A DNA stretch of 64,000 nt from Melioribacteraceae bacterium (GTDB lineage: Bacteria > Bacteroidota > Ignavibacteria > Ignavibacteriales > Melioribacteraceae). The stretch is taken from positions 2,078,424-2,142,423 of the forward strand of contig JAHBUP010000001.1 of assembly GCA_019638015.1 (NCBI GenBank), written 5' to 3'. A model generated the notes under the pieces. That model ran no database searches and was not told where the DNA came from. It saw only the letters and a list, made by a program, of their open reading frames with translations. A program made the translations under genes and the position numbers. Shown piece by piece: positions 48,154-56,718 of this stretch. Each line of letters opens with the position of its first letter. The stretch's first letter is position 1.

Positions 48154-49632
48154 ATGATTATCGATAAAACCAAAGTAAATATACTTATTGTTGATGATGA
48201 AAAAGGACTAAGATTTGGAGTTCAGCGGTTATTAATGGATGAAGGCTATTCTGTTGATACTGCAGAAAATGGTGAAGAAGGAATCAAAAAAGGAACCAGT
48301 AAAGACTACGATGTCGCCGTCATTGATTTAAAAATGCCCGATTATGATGGATTGGAAGTTTTACAGAGAATTATTGAGGTTAACCCTAATACAATGTGTT
48401 TTATTGCAACTGCATATGCCAGTTACGATACAGCTATTCAATCCACACGAATGGGTGCATTTGGATATATCCCAAAACCATTTTCACCTGAAGAATTGAT
48501 TTATCAAGTTGAGCAGGGTATTAAACAGAGAGCTCTTTTGGTTGAAGCAGAAAAATTAAAGATTGAGAGAGAAGAGAAGTTACTTGAACTTACTTATGAA
48601 AAATCACAGCTCAATGCAATAATTAAGTCTATTAGTGACGGTGTTCTGGTAATAAATAAATTGGGAGAAGTGGTTTACTACAATTATGCCGCGTTAAAAT
48701 ATCTTAATATTTCTGAATTGAAAATCGGATACTCAGCGTTTGATAAACTTCCTCAGAAATTGAATGATATAATCGTAAAAATTTATGAGTCGGAAACTGT
48801 GTTACTCAAAACATATTCCACTGAAATTGAATTGAAGCCCAATAACGAGTTAATAGTTGAAGCCGCGGTTACACCGGTTCCACATCCCGATGGAAGTATT
48901 AAAGGAGTGGTAATAGTAATTAGTAACATTACCCAGTTCAAAAAAATTGAATTGATCAAATCACAATTTGTGTCGATGGTGGCTCATGAATTAAAAACTC
49001 CATTGGCAGCCGTTCAAGGATTTATAAATGTAATACTAGATGATTCTCTTAATGTGTCTGCCGATCAACAAAAAGATTACTTGAAAAGGTCAGTGCTTCG
49101 TTTAAACTCATTAAAAGATTTGGTAAATGATTTGTTGGATATTTCAAGAATGGAATTGAAAACGAAGAGTCGAGAAATTGAATCACTTAATATTGAGGAA
49201 ATAATAACTAATACAGTTCAATTATTAGAATTGGAAACCGAAAAAAGAAAATTAACAGTTGTGAAAGATATTGAACCTAATATCCCCAGAATAAACGCAG
49301 ATCATAATGAAATAACAAGGTTAATTACTAATCTCTTGAGCAATGCTATTAAGTATAACAAAGAGAATGGAAAGATATATATAAGCGCAAAGGTCCAGGA
49401 TAGTTATTTGAATATAATTATCAAAGATTCAGGAATTGGCATGAAGCCTGAAGAAAAAGCCCGATTATTTAATGAATTCTTTAGAGCTAAAAATGAAAAA
49501 ACTCGAGGTATCAGCGGTACAGGTCTTGGTTTAACTATTGTTAAAAGAATAGTCGATAGCTATCACGGTAAGATTGAAGTTGAATCCGAATATGGATCAG
49601 GTACAAGTTTTATTATCAATCTTCCACTTTAA
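48154..49632 (+). CDS. Receiver-PAS-histidine kinase hybrid
   Basis: A 492-residue cytoplasmic protein. A receiver domain (acceptor Asp58 in VIDLKMPDYDG) is followed by a coiled helix, a PAS domain (residues ~150-255, SISDGVLVINKLGEVVYYN), and a HisKA/HATPase kinase with MVAHELKTPLAA (His278), NLLSNAIKYN and GTGLGLTIVKR. Having the receiver first suggests that its own kinase activity is controlled by phosphorylation, as in a relay from the upstream hydrogenase-like kinase. No membrane segments. Confidence 0.92.
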   Translation: MIIDKTKVNILIVDDEKGLRFGVQRLLMDEGYSVDTAENGEEGIKKGTSKDYDVAVIDLKMPDYDGLEVLQRIIEVNPNTMCFIATAYASYDTAIQSTRMGAFGYIPKPFSPEELIYQVEQGIKQRALLVEAEKLKIEREEKLLELTYEKSQLNAIIKSISDGVLVINKLGEVVYYNYAALKYLNISELKIGYSAFDKLPQKLNDIIVKIYESETVLLKTYSTEIELKPNNELIVEAAVTPVPHPDGSIKGVVIVISNITQFKKIELIKSQFVSMVAHELKTPLAAVQGFINVILDDSLNVSADQQKDYLKRSVLRLNSLKDLVNDLLDISRMELKTKSREIESLNIEEIITNTVQLLELETEKRKLTVVKDIEPNIPRINADHNEITRLITNLLSNAIKYNKENGKIYISAKVQDSYLNIIIKDSGIGMKPEEKARLFNEFFRAKNEKTRGISGTGLGLTIVKRIVDSYHGKIEVESEYGSGTSFIINLPL

Positions 49633-49662
49633 TATATAAACTAAAGAACAAGGAGGCCAGTT

Positions 49663-50046
49663 ATGGCGCTAATCGTGATCATCGATGACGATCCGGATAT
49701 CCTTGAGGCCAGTTCGCTTATTCTAAAAGCAAAAGGGCACCAGGTTATAACCGCTAACAATCCCGATGATGGATTTAAAATCATCACCGATTCAAAACCC
49801 AATCTTGTTATCCTCGATGTAATGATGGATGAACCTGATGATGGATTTTTCTTAGCGCAGAAACTGCGAAAAGAAAAGATCAACATTCCAATCCTAATGT
49901 ACACTTCAGTTTCAAAAGCAGTTGGTCTCGAATTTGGTAAAAGTGATTTGGTTCCAGTTGATGATTTTGTTGAGAAACCAGTTTCGCCGGATGAACTTGT
50001 CCAAAAAGTTGAAAAACTTCTGAAACAAGCTGAGGAGAAAATATAA
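49663..50046 (+). CDS. Single-domain response regulator
   Basis: A 127-residue CheY-like receiver: VIIDDDPDI, acceptor Asp52 in VILDVMMDEPDDG, Thr in LMYTSVS and Lys in VEKPV. A strong AAGGAGG sits before the ATG. Its stop overlaps the next hydrogenase gene (TAATG), placing it in the same transcript as the second hydrogenase set. No DNA-binding output domain. Confidence 0.92.
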   Translation: MALIVIIDDDPDILEASSLILKAKGHQVITANNPDDGFKIITDSKPNLVILDVMMDEPDDGFFLAQKLRKEKINIPILMYTSVSKAVGLEFGKSDLVPVDDFVEKPVSPDELVQKVEKLLKQAEEKI

Positions 50047-50519
50047 TGCTCGTACTCGAAAAACATGCAATGACCGATGAAATTGAAAAACTTGTTGAAA
50101 AATATGGCAAAGATCGATCTTCCTTAATGCCGGTTCTTCAGGAAATCCAAAAAAAATATCATTACATACCAGAATTTGCTCAGCAAGAAATTGCCCGGGT
50201 GCTTGATATTCATCCGGTTGAAGTATATAGTTTTATATCATTCTATTCTTTTATTTACCGACAACCTCAAGGCAGAAATATAGTGCGGCTATGCAAAACT
50301 ATTACTTGCGATATGGCCGGTAAAGATGGAATTGTTAAAGCTATTGAAAGGGAACTTGGAATTAAATTTGGCGAAACCACAAAGGATAAAAGAATAACTC
50401 TAGAGTTTGTTAATTGTCTGGGAATGTGCGATCAAGGTCCGGCATTATTAATAAATGAAAGAGTCCACCCAAAGGTAACTCCTGAAACCGCTGTTCAAAT
50501 AATTAATGAGTTGAGGTAG
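50046..50519 (+). CDS. hydC: [FeFe] hydrogenase gamma subunit, NuoE-like (set 2)
   Basis: A 157-residue NuoE-like [2Fe-2S] protein with ligands C83, C88, C124 and C128. It is a divergent paralogue of the protein starting at 41492. ATG at 50046 has AGGAG eight bases upstream and overlaps the receiver stop; an ATG at 50070 is a possible alternative. Confidence 0.9.
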   Translation: MLVLEKHAMTDEIEKLVEKYGKDRSSLMPVLQEIQKKYHYIPEFAQQEIARVLDIHPVEVYSFISFYSFIYRQPQGRNIVRLCKTITCDMAGKDGIVKAIERELGIKFGETTKDKRITLEFVNCLGMCDQGPALLINERVHPKVTPETAVQIINELR

Positions 50520-50521
50520 CT

Positions 50522-51721
50522 ATGGAAAAAATAAAAAGAAATGGTACAGTCCTTTTCTCTGAATATTCTAGAGGTGAAGCCGTTAAAAAAGCCTTAACTC
50601 AATCTCGAGAAGATATTCTACTAGAATTAAGAGAGTCTAAACTGAAAGGTCGTGGTGGGGCTGGATTTCCAACAGCTACAAAGTGGATGATAGTTGCAGC
50701 AGCACAAGCTGAAGAAAAATTTATTATTTGTAACGCCGATGAAGGGGAACCTGGCACTTTTAAAGACCGTGTTCTATTACTAGAGTACCCTGAATTAGTA
50801 TTTGATGGAATGGTTGTGGCTGGATATACAATCGGAGCAAAAATGGGAATAGTATATCTCCGCGCTGAATATAGTTATATGAGAGCATCTCTCGAAGGAT
50901 TTCTGGAGAGTATGAGAAATGATAACATACTTGGTAAAAATATTTGTGGAAAAGAAGGATTTGATTTTGATATTATGATTAGAATGGGAAGCGGCGCCTA
51001 TGTGTGCGGTGAAGAAACAGCATTAATTGAATCTCTCGAAGGAAATAGAGGAGAGGCTAGGAATCGTCCACCATACCCGGTTAATACTGGATTTTTAGGT
51101 CGCCCCACAGTCGTTAATAATGTTGAGACTCTCGCTGCAGTATCACATATTATAGTGAAATCAGGTGCGTGGTTTCAAAAACATGGAACTGACAAATCTA
51201 CCGGGTCAAAATTATTTTCAGTCTCGGGAGATTGTGCAAAACCCGGAGTATATGAATTGCCCTGGGGAACAAAAATTTCTGAATTGTTGGAAATTGTGGG
51301 AGCAAAAGATACTAAAGCAGTACAAGTTGGTGGTGCTTCAGGTTTCTGCATTCCAAAATCCCAATTTGATAGAAAACTTTCTTATGAAGATGCCGCAACT
51401 GGAGGATCCATTATTATTTTCAACGAATCGAGAGATATCCTTAAAATTTTAAAAAACTTTATGGAATTTTTTGTTGAAGAATCGTGTGGTCAATGTACTC
51501 CATGCAGAATTGGAAATTCCAAACTTCTTGAGGGAGTAGAAATGTTAGAAAATGGTAAATATACTTTTGCTTATATGAATAAATTAAAAGACTTAGGTAG
51601 AACAATGCAAGTTGCTTCAAAGTGTGGTTTGGGGCAGTCTTCTCCAAATTCATTTATCTCAATTCTTGAAAACTTTAAGTCGGAAATCTTCAATAGTAAT
51701 GGAGGAAAAAATGGATTTTAA
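50522..51721 (+). CDS. hydB: [FeFe] hydrogenase beta subunit, minimal NuoF core (set 2)
   Basis: A 399-residue NuoF-core protein with FMN/NADH motifs GRGGAGFPTA (residues 43-52) and NADEGEPGTF and a [4Fe-4S] site (C322, C325, C328, C368 in CGLGQ). Compared with the first set it lacks both the N-terminal [2Fe-2S] thioredoxin-like domain and the C-terminal ferredoxin. The cofactor chain is therefore shorter, which may mean a simpler NADH-only electron path (inference). The 3' end overlaps hydA by 11 bases. Confidence 0.92.
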   Translation: MEKIKRNGTVLFSEYSRGEAVKKALTQSREDILLELRESKLKGRGGAGFPTATKWMIVAAAQAEEKFIICNADEGEPGTFKDRVLLLEYPELVFDGMVVAGYTIGAKMGIVYLRAEYSYMRASLEGFLESMRNDNILGKNICGKEGFDFDIMIRMGSGAYVCGEETALIESLEGNRGEARNRPPYPVNTGFLGRPTVVNNVETLAAVSHIIVKSGAWFQKHGTDKSTGSKLFSVSGDCAKPGVYELPWGTKISELLEIVGAKDTKAVQVGGASGFCIPKSQFDRKLSYEDAATGGSIIIFNESRDILKILKNFMEFFVEESCGQCTPCRIGNSKLLEGVEMLENGKYTFAYMNKLKDLGRTMQVASKCGLGQSSPNSFISILENFKSEIFNSNGGKNGF

Positions 51722-53627
51722 ATCGGAACACCGGGCCCCAATAAGTCAAAAAGCAATGACAATCAAAAAACCTGAAGATGTAACCGGTATTGGAGGAAGC
51801 GTTACTATTGAGATTAATGAAAAAAAAGTAAGCGTCCCTCTTGGTACTACAATTCTAGAAGCATGCCATCAAGCGGGTATTACTGTTCCAACTCTGTGTC
51901 ATCATGAAGATTTATGTGTTGCAGGCGTTTGCCGTATTTGTGTAGTTGAAGTTGAAGGTATGAGAACTTTGCAGGCATCTTGCGCATATCCAATAAGCGC
52001 TCCTATCAAAATCAAAACATCAACACCGATGGTGAGGAAAGCAAGAAGACATATTCTTGATTTAATGCTTAGCGAACATGTTGGAGAATGTTATTCATGC
52101 TTTCGAAATTCAAATTGCGAGCTTCAAGCATTGGCAAAAGAATATGGCGTAGATCATTATAATTTTGGACATGAGACTCACCCAAAACATGAAATTGATA
52201 ATTCCTCATATTCTGTTGTACGCGACATGAATAAGTGCATTATGTGCAAACGATGTGTGCGTACTTGTATTGATTTACAGGAAGTGGGTGTTTTAGAAAC
52301 TGTTGACCGTGGTGATAAGACACATATTTCAACATTCCTGGATAAACCACTTTCAGAAGTGATATGTATTAATTGTGGCCAATGCATAAATCGTTGTCCC
52401 ACTTCAGCTTTAAGAGCAAATGATCCTTCGGATGAAATATGGGCAGCAATTGATGATCCTAAAAAACATGTAGTAATTCAAACAGCTCCATCACCAAGAG
52501 CGGCAATTGGAGAAGAATTTGGCTTGCCTGCTGGGCATTCAATGACGCAAGAGTTAAATACAGCCCTAAAAAGAATTGGTTTTGATAGAGTATTTGATAC
52601 TAATACTACGGCTGACTTAACAATATTTGAAGAGGGGACTGAATTAATTCTCAGACTTTACAAAGCATTGGTACAAAAAGAAGATGTGGCTCTTCCACAA
52701 TTCACATCATGTTCTCCTGGCTGGGTAAAATTCCTAGAGCATTATTATCCCGAATATATTGATAATCTTAGTTCCGCCAAATCGCCTCAACAAATGTTTG
52801 GTGCATTAATAAAAACTATGTATGCAGAAAAAGCTGGAATTGATCCTGCAGATATTGTTTCGGTGGCGTTGATGCCTTGCTCTGCAAAAAAATTCGAGTG
52901 CAATAGACCAGAAATGCATGACAGCGGTTTTAAAGATGTAGATTATGGATTAACAACACGAGAACTTGCTCAAATGATTAAAGAAGCAGGAATAAATTTA
53001 CCGGAGATGCCAAAAGAACATTTCGATTCTCCTTTTGGTGAAGCTTCGGGAGCTGGTTTAATCTTTGGTGCAACAGGTGGGGTTATGGAAGCAGCAATAA
53101 GATCTGTTGTTGAGTTTGTTCTCGGTGCCAAAGTAGAAGATGTTTTTGCAAATGCTAATATAATTCCATTACGAGGTTTTGAGGGAATAAGATATATGGA
53201 AATTCCAATTGGAAATGCTGTTGGTCCTGTTCCGCCAATTCTTCAAAAATTAGTTCCTAACTGGGATTGGTTAAAAGGGGTAACATTAAAAGTTGCTGTT
53301 GCTCATGGCACCGCAAATGCTAAAAAAGTTATGGATGATATTAAAGCAGGTGGTAAATTTTCAGAATGTCATTTTATAGAATTTATGGCATGCCCAGGTG
53401 GATGTTTGGGCGGCGGCGGTCAACCAATACCAACAACCCCTGAAATTCGTAAGAAACGAGCCGAAGCGATTTATGCAGAAGATGAATCTCTTGAACTCAG
53501 AAAATCGCATGAGAATCCAAATGTATTAAGAATTTATAATGAATTTTTAACTGATGGTCCATGCGGTCATCTCTCTCATAAACTTCTCCATACTCATTAT
53601 ATTAAACGGGGAAGATATATAGCTTAA
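51711..53627 (+). CDS. hydA: [FeFe] hydrogenase catalytic subunit with a Ser in the first H-cluster motif (set 2)
   Basis: A 638-residue group A-type hydrogenase; ATG 51711 has GGAGG immediately upstream, whereas the longer in-frame start at 51612 lies inside hydB. A ~28-residue leader precedes [2Fe-2S] (C63, C74, C77, C91), the His-ligated cluster (H123, C127, C130, C136) and two ferredoxin clusters (C176-C186, C219-C229). H-cluster motifs are TSCSPGW (C334, S335), MPCSAKKFE (C390) and EFMACPGGC (C561, C565). Ser335 occupies the position of a [4Fe-4S] ligand in well-studied enzymes. A ~20-residue insertion (VPPILQKLVPNWDWLKG) precedes the last motif. Confidence 0.93.
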   Translation: MDFKSEHRAPISQKAMTIKKPEDVTGIGGSVTIEINEKKVSVPLGTTILEACHQAGITVPTLCHHEDLCVAGVCRICVVEVEGMRTLQASCAYPISAPIKIKTSTPMVRKARRHILDLMLSEHVGECYSCFRNSNCELQALAKEYGVDHYNFGHETHPKHEIDNSSYSVVRDMNKCIMCKRCVRTCIDLQEVGVLETVDRGDKTHISTFLDKPLSEVICINCGQCINRCPTSALRANDPSDEIWAAIDDPKKHVVIQTAPSPRAAIGEEFGLPAGHSMTQELNTALKRIGFDRVFDTNTTADLTIFEEGTELILRLYKALVQKEDVALPQFTSCSPGWVKFLEHYYPEYIDNLSSAKSPQQMFGALIKTMYAEKAGIDPADIVSVALMPCSAKKFECNRPEMHDSGFKDVDYGLTTRELAQMIKEAGINLPEMPKEHFDSPFGEASGAGLIFGATGGVMEAAIRSVVEFVLGAKVEDVFANANIIPLRGFEGIRYMEIPIGNAVGPVPPILQKLVPNWDWLKGVTLKVAVAHGTANAKKVMDDIKAGGKFSECHFIEFMACPGGCLGGGGQPIPTTPEIRKKRAEAIYAEDESLELRKSHENPNVLRIYNEFLTDGPCGHLSHKLLHTHYIKRGRYIA

Positions 53628-53634
53628 TTATTTT

Positions 53635-53667
53635 AAGCCGCTTTCTTTCAATAGAAAGCGGCTTTTT
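53635..53667 (+). terminator. Strong Rho-independent terminator after hydA set 2
   Basis: AAGCCGCTTTCT (53635-53646) pairs perfectly with AGAAAGCGGCTT (53653-53664) around a six-base loop, followed by TTT. It ends the hydrogenase transcript just before the membrane kinase gene. Arms are 12 bp. Confidence 0.9.
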
Positions 53668-53682
53668 AGTGTGTTTTTATAT

Positions 53683-55020
53683 ATGATAAAAAATCTAAAT
53701 ATTTTATCCGGACATTCGAAGTCGATTCACTCATACAATCTATGGTTCATAAAACTTCGCTGGTTTGCGGCAATATCTCTTGTTGCAATGCTTTTACTTC
53801 TCCAATTTCTTTTCAATATAAATTTGTCTGAGGAACAAATTATTGTTTTTCTTCTTTCGGCTTCACTAATATTTCTTTATAACTCTTTCTTCTTTAAATT
53901 TCACAGAAAAATAACCGATGAAAATAATCCCTCTTTATTTTCGCTAATACAGATATTAATTGATTTATCAGTTTTAAGTATACTGGTTTATTTTAGCGGA
54001 GGGATTACTTCTCCATTACTTCTATTTTATTATTTTCACATGCTCATCGGTACAATGATATTGCCCCGCAAGTTAATGTTTGCCATCGTTACAGCTTTGA
54101 CCATATTTTTAATTCTAATCAGCTTTTTGGAAATACAAGGTTTAATAGATTTGCCAAAATTTGGTACTACAATAACGGATGATTACGGCAATGTATTTTA
54201 TTTACCAATACTTCTTTTCTCGACATCTCTTTATTTGGTAGTATATTTAACTTCCAAACTGGTGTACGATCTATACATGAGAGAAGAACAGCTAAATAGA
54301 GCGTTGAACGAAATTCGTGCTGCTGAGGAAGCAAAACATCATTATACTATTGCTCTAATTCATGAATTAAAAAGCCCCATGGCGGCTTCAATTTCAAACG
54401 TGGATTTGGTTATTGATAATTATTTAGGAGAAGTATCCGAACCAGTTAAAGAAAAATTAGTGCGTGTAAAAAAGAGACTTTCAGAAGGAATCTCAAATAT
54501 CAACTCCATTCTAAAATTTTCTCAATTTAAGTTATTGCAGAATATTGAACTAAATGATCTTCGAATCAACGATGTTCTAATAAAAGTAATTGAGAGCAAT
54601 CGTGATACTGCAAACAAAAAAGAAATAAAGATCGAGATTTATGATTCAAGTAATAGAAAAGTGAAAGGGGATCCGTTTTTGCTGGAACTTCTATTCTCTA
54701 ACTTGATCGGAAATGCAATTAAATATGGTAATCAAAACGGTCATGTTAAAATTTCTATTGAAGAGGTTGGAAAAAATACCCAAATAAGAATATTGGATGA
54801 TGGAATTGGTATACCTGAGAAAGATCTACCTAAAATATTTGAAGAGTATTTTAGAGCCTCCAACTCGGATAAGATTGAAGGAACAGGAACCGGTTTATCT
54901 ATCGTAAAAAAAATTATTGAAGCTCATTCCGGGAAAATATCGGTAATCAGTCCTGTAAATAAGTTTGATCTTAAACGCAGAGGGACTGAGTTTACTATAA
55001 CCATTCCAATTGTGGAGTAA
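53683..55020 (+). CDS. Membrane sensor histidine kinase
   Basis: A ~445-residue kinase with about six N-terminal membrane helices (residues ~25-200, including AISLVAMLLLLQFLF and VTALTIFLILISFLEI) and no recognisable extracellular domain. HisKA has LIHELKSPMAASISN (His227), and the ATPase has NLIGNAIKYG, DDGIGIP and GTGTGLSIVKK. ATG 53683 is chosen over GTG 53671; neither has a clear ribosome-binding site. Membrane-embedded sensing (for example of quinone or membrane state) is possible but unproven. Convergent with ispE, three bases apart. Confidence 0.88.
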   Translation: MIKNLNILSGHSKSIHSYNLWFIKLRWFAAISLVAMLLLLQFLFNINLSEEQIIVFLLSASLIFLYNSFFFKFHRKITDENNPSLFSLIQILIDLSVLSILVYFSGGITSPLLLFYYFHMLIGTMILPRKLMFAIVTALTIFLILISFLEIQGLIDLPKFGTTITDDYGNVFYLPILLFSTSLYLVVYLTSKLVYDLYMREEQLNRALNEIRAAEEAKHHYTIALIHELKSPMAASISNVDLVIDNYLGEVSEPVKEKLVRVKKRLSEGISNINSILKFSQFKLLQNIELNDLRINDVLIKVIESNRDTANKKEIKIEIYDSSNRKVKGDPFLLELLFSNLIGNAIKYGNQNGHVKISIEEVGKNTQIRILDDGIGIPEKDLPKIFEEYFRASNSDKIEGTGTGLSIVKKIIEAHSGKISVISPVNKFDLKRRGTEFTITIPIVE

Positions 55021-55023
55021 TGT

Positions 55024-55866
55024 TTACAATTCAGTATTGCACAAATAACTGAAGTATTCAGGCCTCATACTCAATAAGGCTGCGTTAGCATCCTCAATAG
55101 AGGGAAAAAATCCAAACACCGTAGAACCGCTTCCCGACATTAGTGACAATGCGGCATTATGCTCATACATGTTCTCTTTTATTTTCGCTATCTCCGGGAA
55201 CTTACTGAATGCATAAATTTCAAAATCATTTTTAAGAAATGCTCTACCTTTCATCAAATCAAGACTCCCATCTTTAATCAAATCGATAAATCTTGTTGAA
55301 ACATTTGATGGCGTAATGTTTTGGAATGCCTCTTTTGTAGAGATATTTATTCTTGGATTTACAATTAAAATTGTTTCATTTATTTCCATCTCAATAAGTT
55401 CTAATATTTCACCCCGCGATGTTCCAATTGCGGGTTTTGCTTTCAAAAAGAATGGTACATCTGATCCAAGGGAAAGTGCGATCTCCACCAGTTTTTCATA
55501 TTTAATGTTGAGATCAAAAAACTCATTTAAGCAAATTAAAGTTGAAGCAGCGTCAGAACTGCCACCCCCTAATCCCGCCTGACTTGGGATATTTTTTATC
55601 AGCTCAATTCTAATATTGAATTTTCTTTTAGAATATGATTCGAGTATATTTTTCGCTTTCACTACTAAATTGGATTTAGGGTCACCCAAAGTATTTTCGG
55701 AGCAGATAAATTCAAAGTTATCAGACTTGCTGAATTTTAATATATCGTAAAGATCATTTAACGGATAAAATAGAGTTGATAAATTATGGTAGCCGTCATC
55801 GCGACGCGACAATATATCAAGTCCAATATTAATTTTTGCCGGAGCTTTAATTTCTATATAATTCAT
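55024..55866 (-). CDS. ispE: 4-diphosphocytidyl-2-C-methyl-D-erythritol kinase
   Basis: GHMP kinase of the MEP isoprenoid pathway, 280 residues. AKINIGLDILSRRDDGYHNL is the substrate-binding start, IPSQAGLGGGSSDAAS the ATP loop and LMSGSGSTVFG the third motif. The start overlaps the upstream methyltransferase-like gene by 20 bases. Confidence 0.96.
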   Translation of the reverse strand: MNYIEIKAPAKINIGLDILSRRDDGYHNLSTLFYPLNDLYDILKFSKSDNFEFICSENTLGDPKSNLVVKAKNILESYSKRKFNIRIELIKNIPSQAGLGGGSSDAASTLICLNEFFDLNIKYEKLVEIALSLGSDVPFFLKAKPAIGTSRGEILELIEMEINETILIVNPRINISTKEAFQNITPSNVSTRFIDLIKDGSLDLMKGRAFLKNDFEIYAFSKFPEIAKIKENMYEHNAALSLMSGSGSTVFGFFPSIEDANAALLSMRPEYFSYLCNTEL

Positions 55867-56707
55867 CTATCATTTCTCTCAAGAATTTTGTGTGTGATGG
55901 GGAAGATCCACAGCATGATCCGATTATGGAAGGATTTTTTCCTAATAATTTCTTTGCAAATACTCCATATTCTTTTGGCTCTATTTTGCAGGTGATACTC
56001 GATTCGTTATGATCTTTACCTCCACAATTCAAATAGAAACCCCATTTAAAATTTAGTTCAATTGTCTCTAAGAGTCTGTGAAGTTGACTGAATTGAATAC
56101 AATTAAACATTATACAAAGGGGAGAGTATTTATTTATATATTTAATTGCTAATGATACATCTTCACCACTTAGTAATTTTAAGTCATCATTTAAAAAAAG
56201 ACTAATTATAAATGGGTAATTATTTAAAGTACAATATTCACAAATAATCTCAATTTCATCCATATGACTCTGAGTCTCATTTAAAACGAAATCAACGCCA
56301 TTCAGCATTAACAAGTCAATGTGTTGCGAGTGATTATTTATTAACTCTTCTATTGTTAAAAATCTTTCAATTTCGTAACAATCCTCAGCCGGTGGATTAG
56401 AGCCAGCTATATATACATTATGGTCATTTCTTGCTTTTAAAGCTAACTCAACTGATTTCTCCACAAAATCTTTTAGTTCGAGATTCTCCTTACTTCTTCT
56501 AACTGCTGATGGATTCGTTCGAAAAGTATTAGTTGTAATTATATCTGCACCGGCTTTGATATATTCGAGGTGAAGATTTTGAACAACTGCAGGGTTTGAG
56601 ATATTAACTATGGACGACCATAATTCTTTATTATCAATATTGCCATTATGGAGCACACTACCCATTGCTCCATCCAAAATTAAAGGTTTATCATTTTCTA
56701 AATTCAT
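55847..56707 (-). CDS. Homocysteine S-methyltransferase family protein
   Basis: A 286-residue protein of the MetH N-terminal/BHMT-like barrel family. DGAMGS near the start, TNTFRTN in the early barrel, and zinc Cys in YLNCGGKDH and IGSCCGSSPSH are visible. It transfers a methyl group to homocysteine (donor unknown: betaine, S-methylmethionine or a cobalamin partner). No cobalamin-binding module is attached. Confidence 0.87.
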   Translation of the reverse strand: MNLENDKPLILDGAMGSVLHNGNIDNKELWSSIVNISNPAVVQNLHLEYIKAGADIITTNTFRTNPSAVRRSKENLELKDFVEKSVELALKARNDHNVYIAGSNPPAEDCYEIERFLTIEELINNHSQHIDLLMLNGVDFVLNETQSHMDEIEIICEYCTLNNYPFIISLFLNDDLKLLSGEDVSLAIKYINKYSPLCIMFNCIQFSQLHRLLETIELNFKWGFYLNCGGKDHNESSITCKIEPKEYGVFAKKLLGKNPSIIGSCCGSSPSHTKFLREMIDELYRN

Positions 56708-56718
56708 TTCTACTTTAT

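Noticed and set aside
49641..50066. 141-codon open frame antisense to the second receiver gene
   Set aside because: Ser-rich low-complexity translation, opposite a clear CheY-like receiver with all catalytic residues.
53671..53682. GTG start at 53671 for the membrane kinase
   Set aside because: It lies almost on the terminator tail and adds four residues with no ribosome-binding support; ATG 53683 is preferred.
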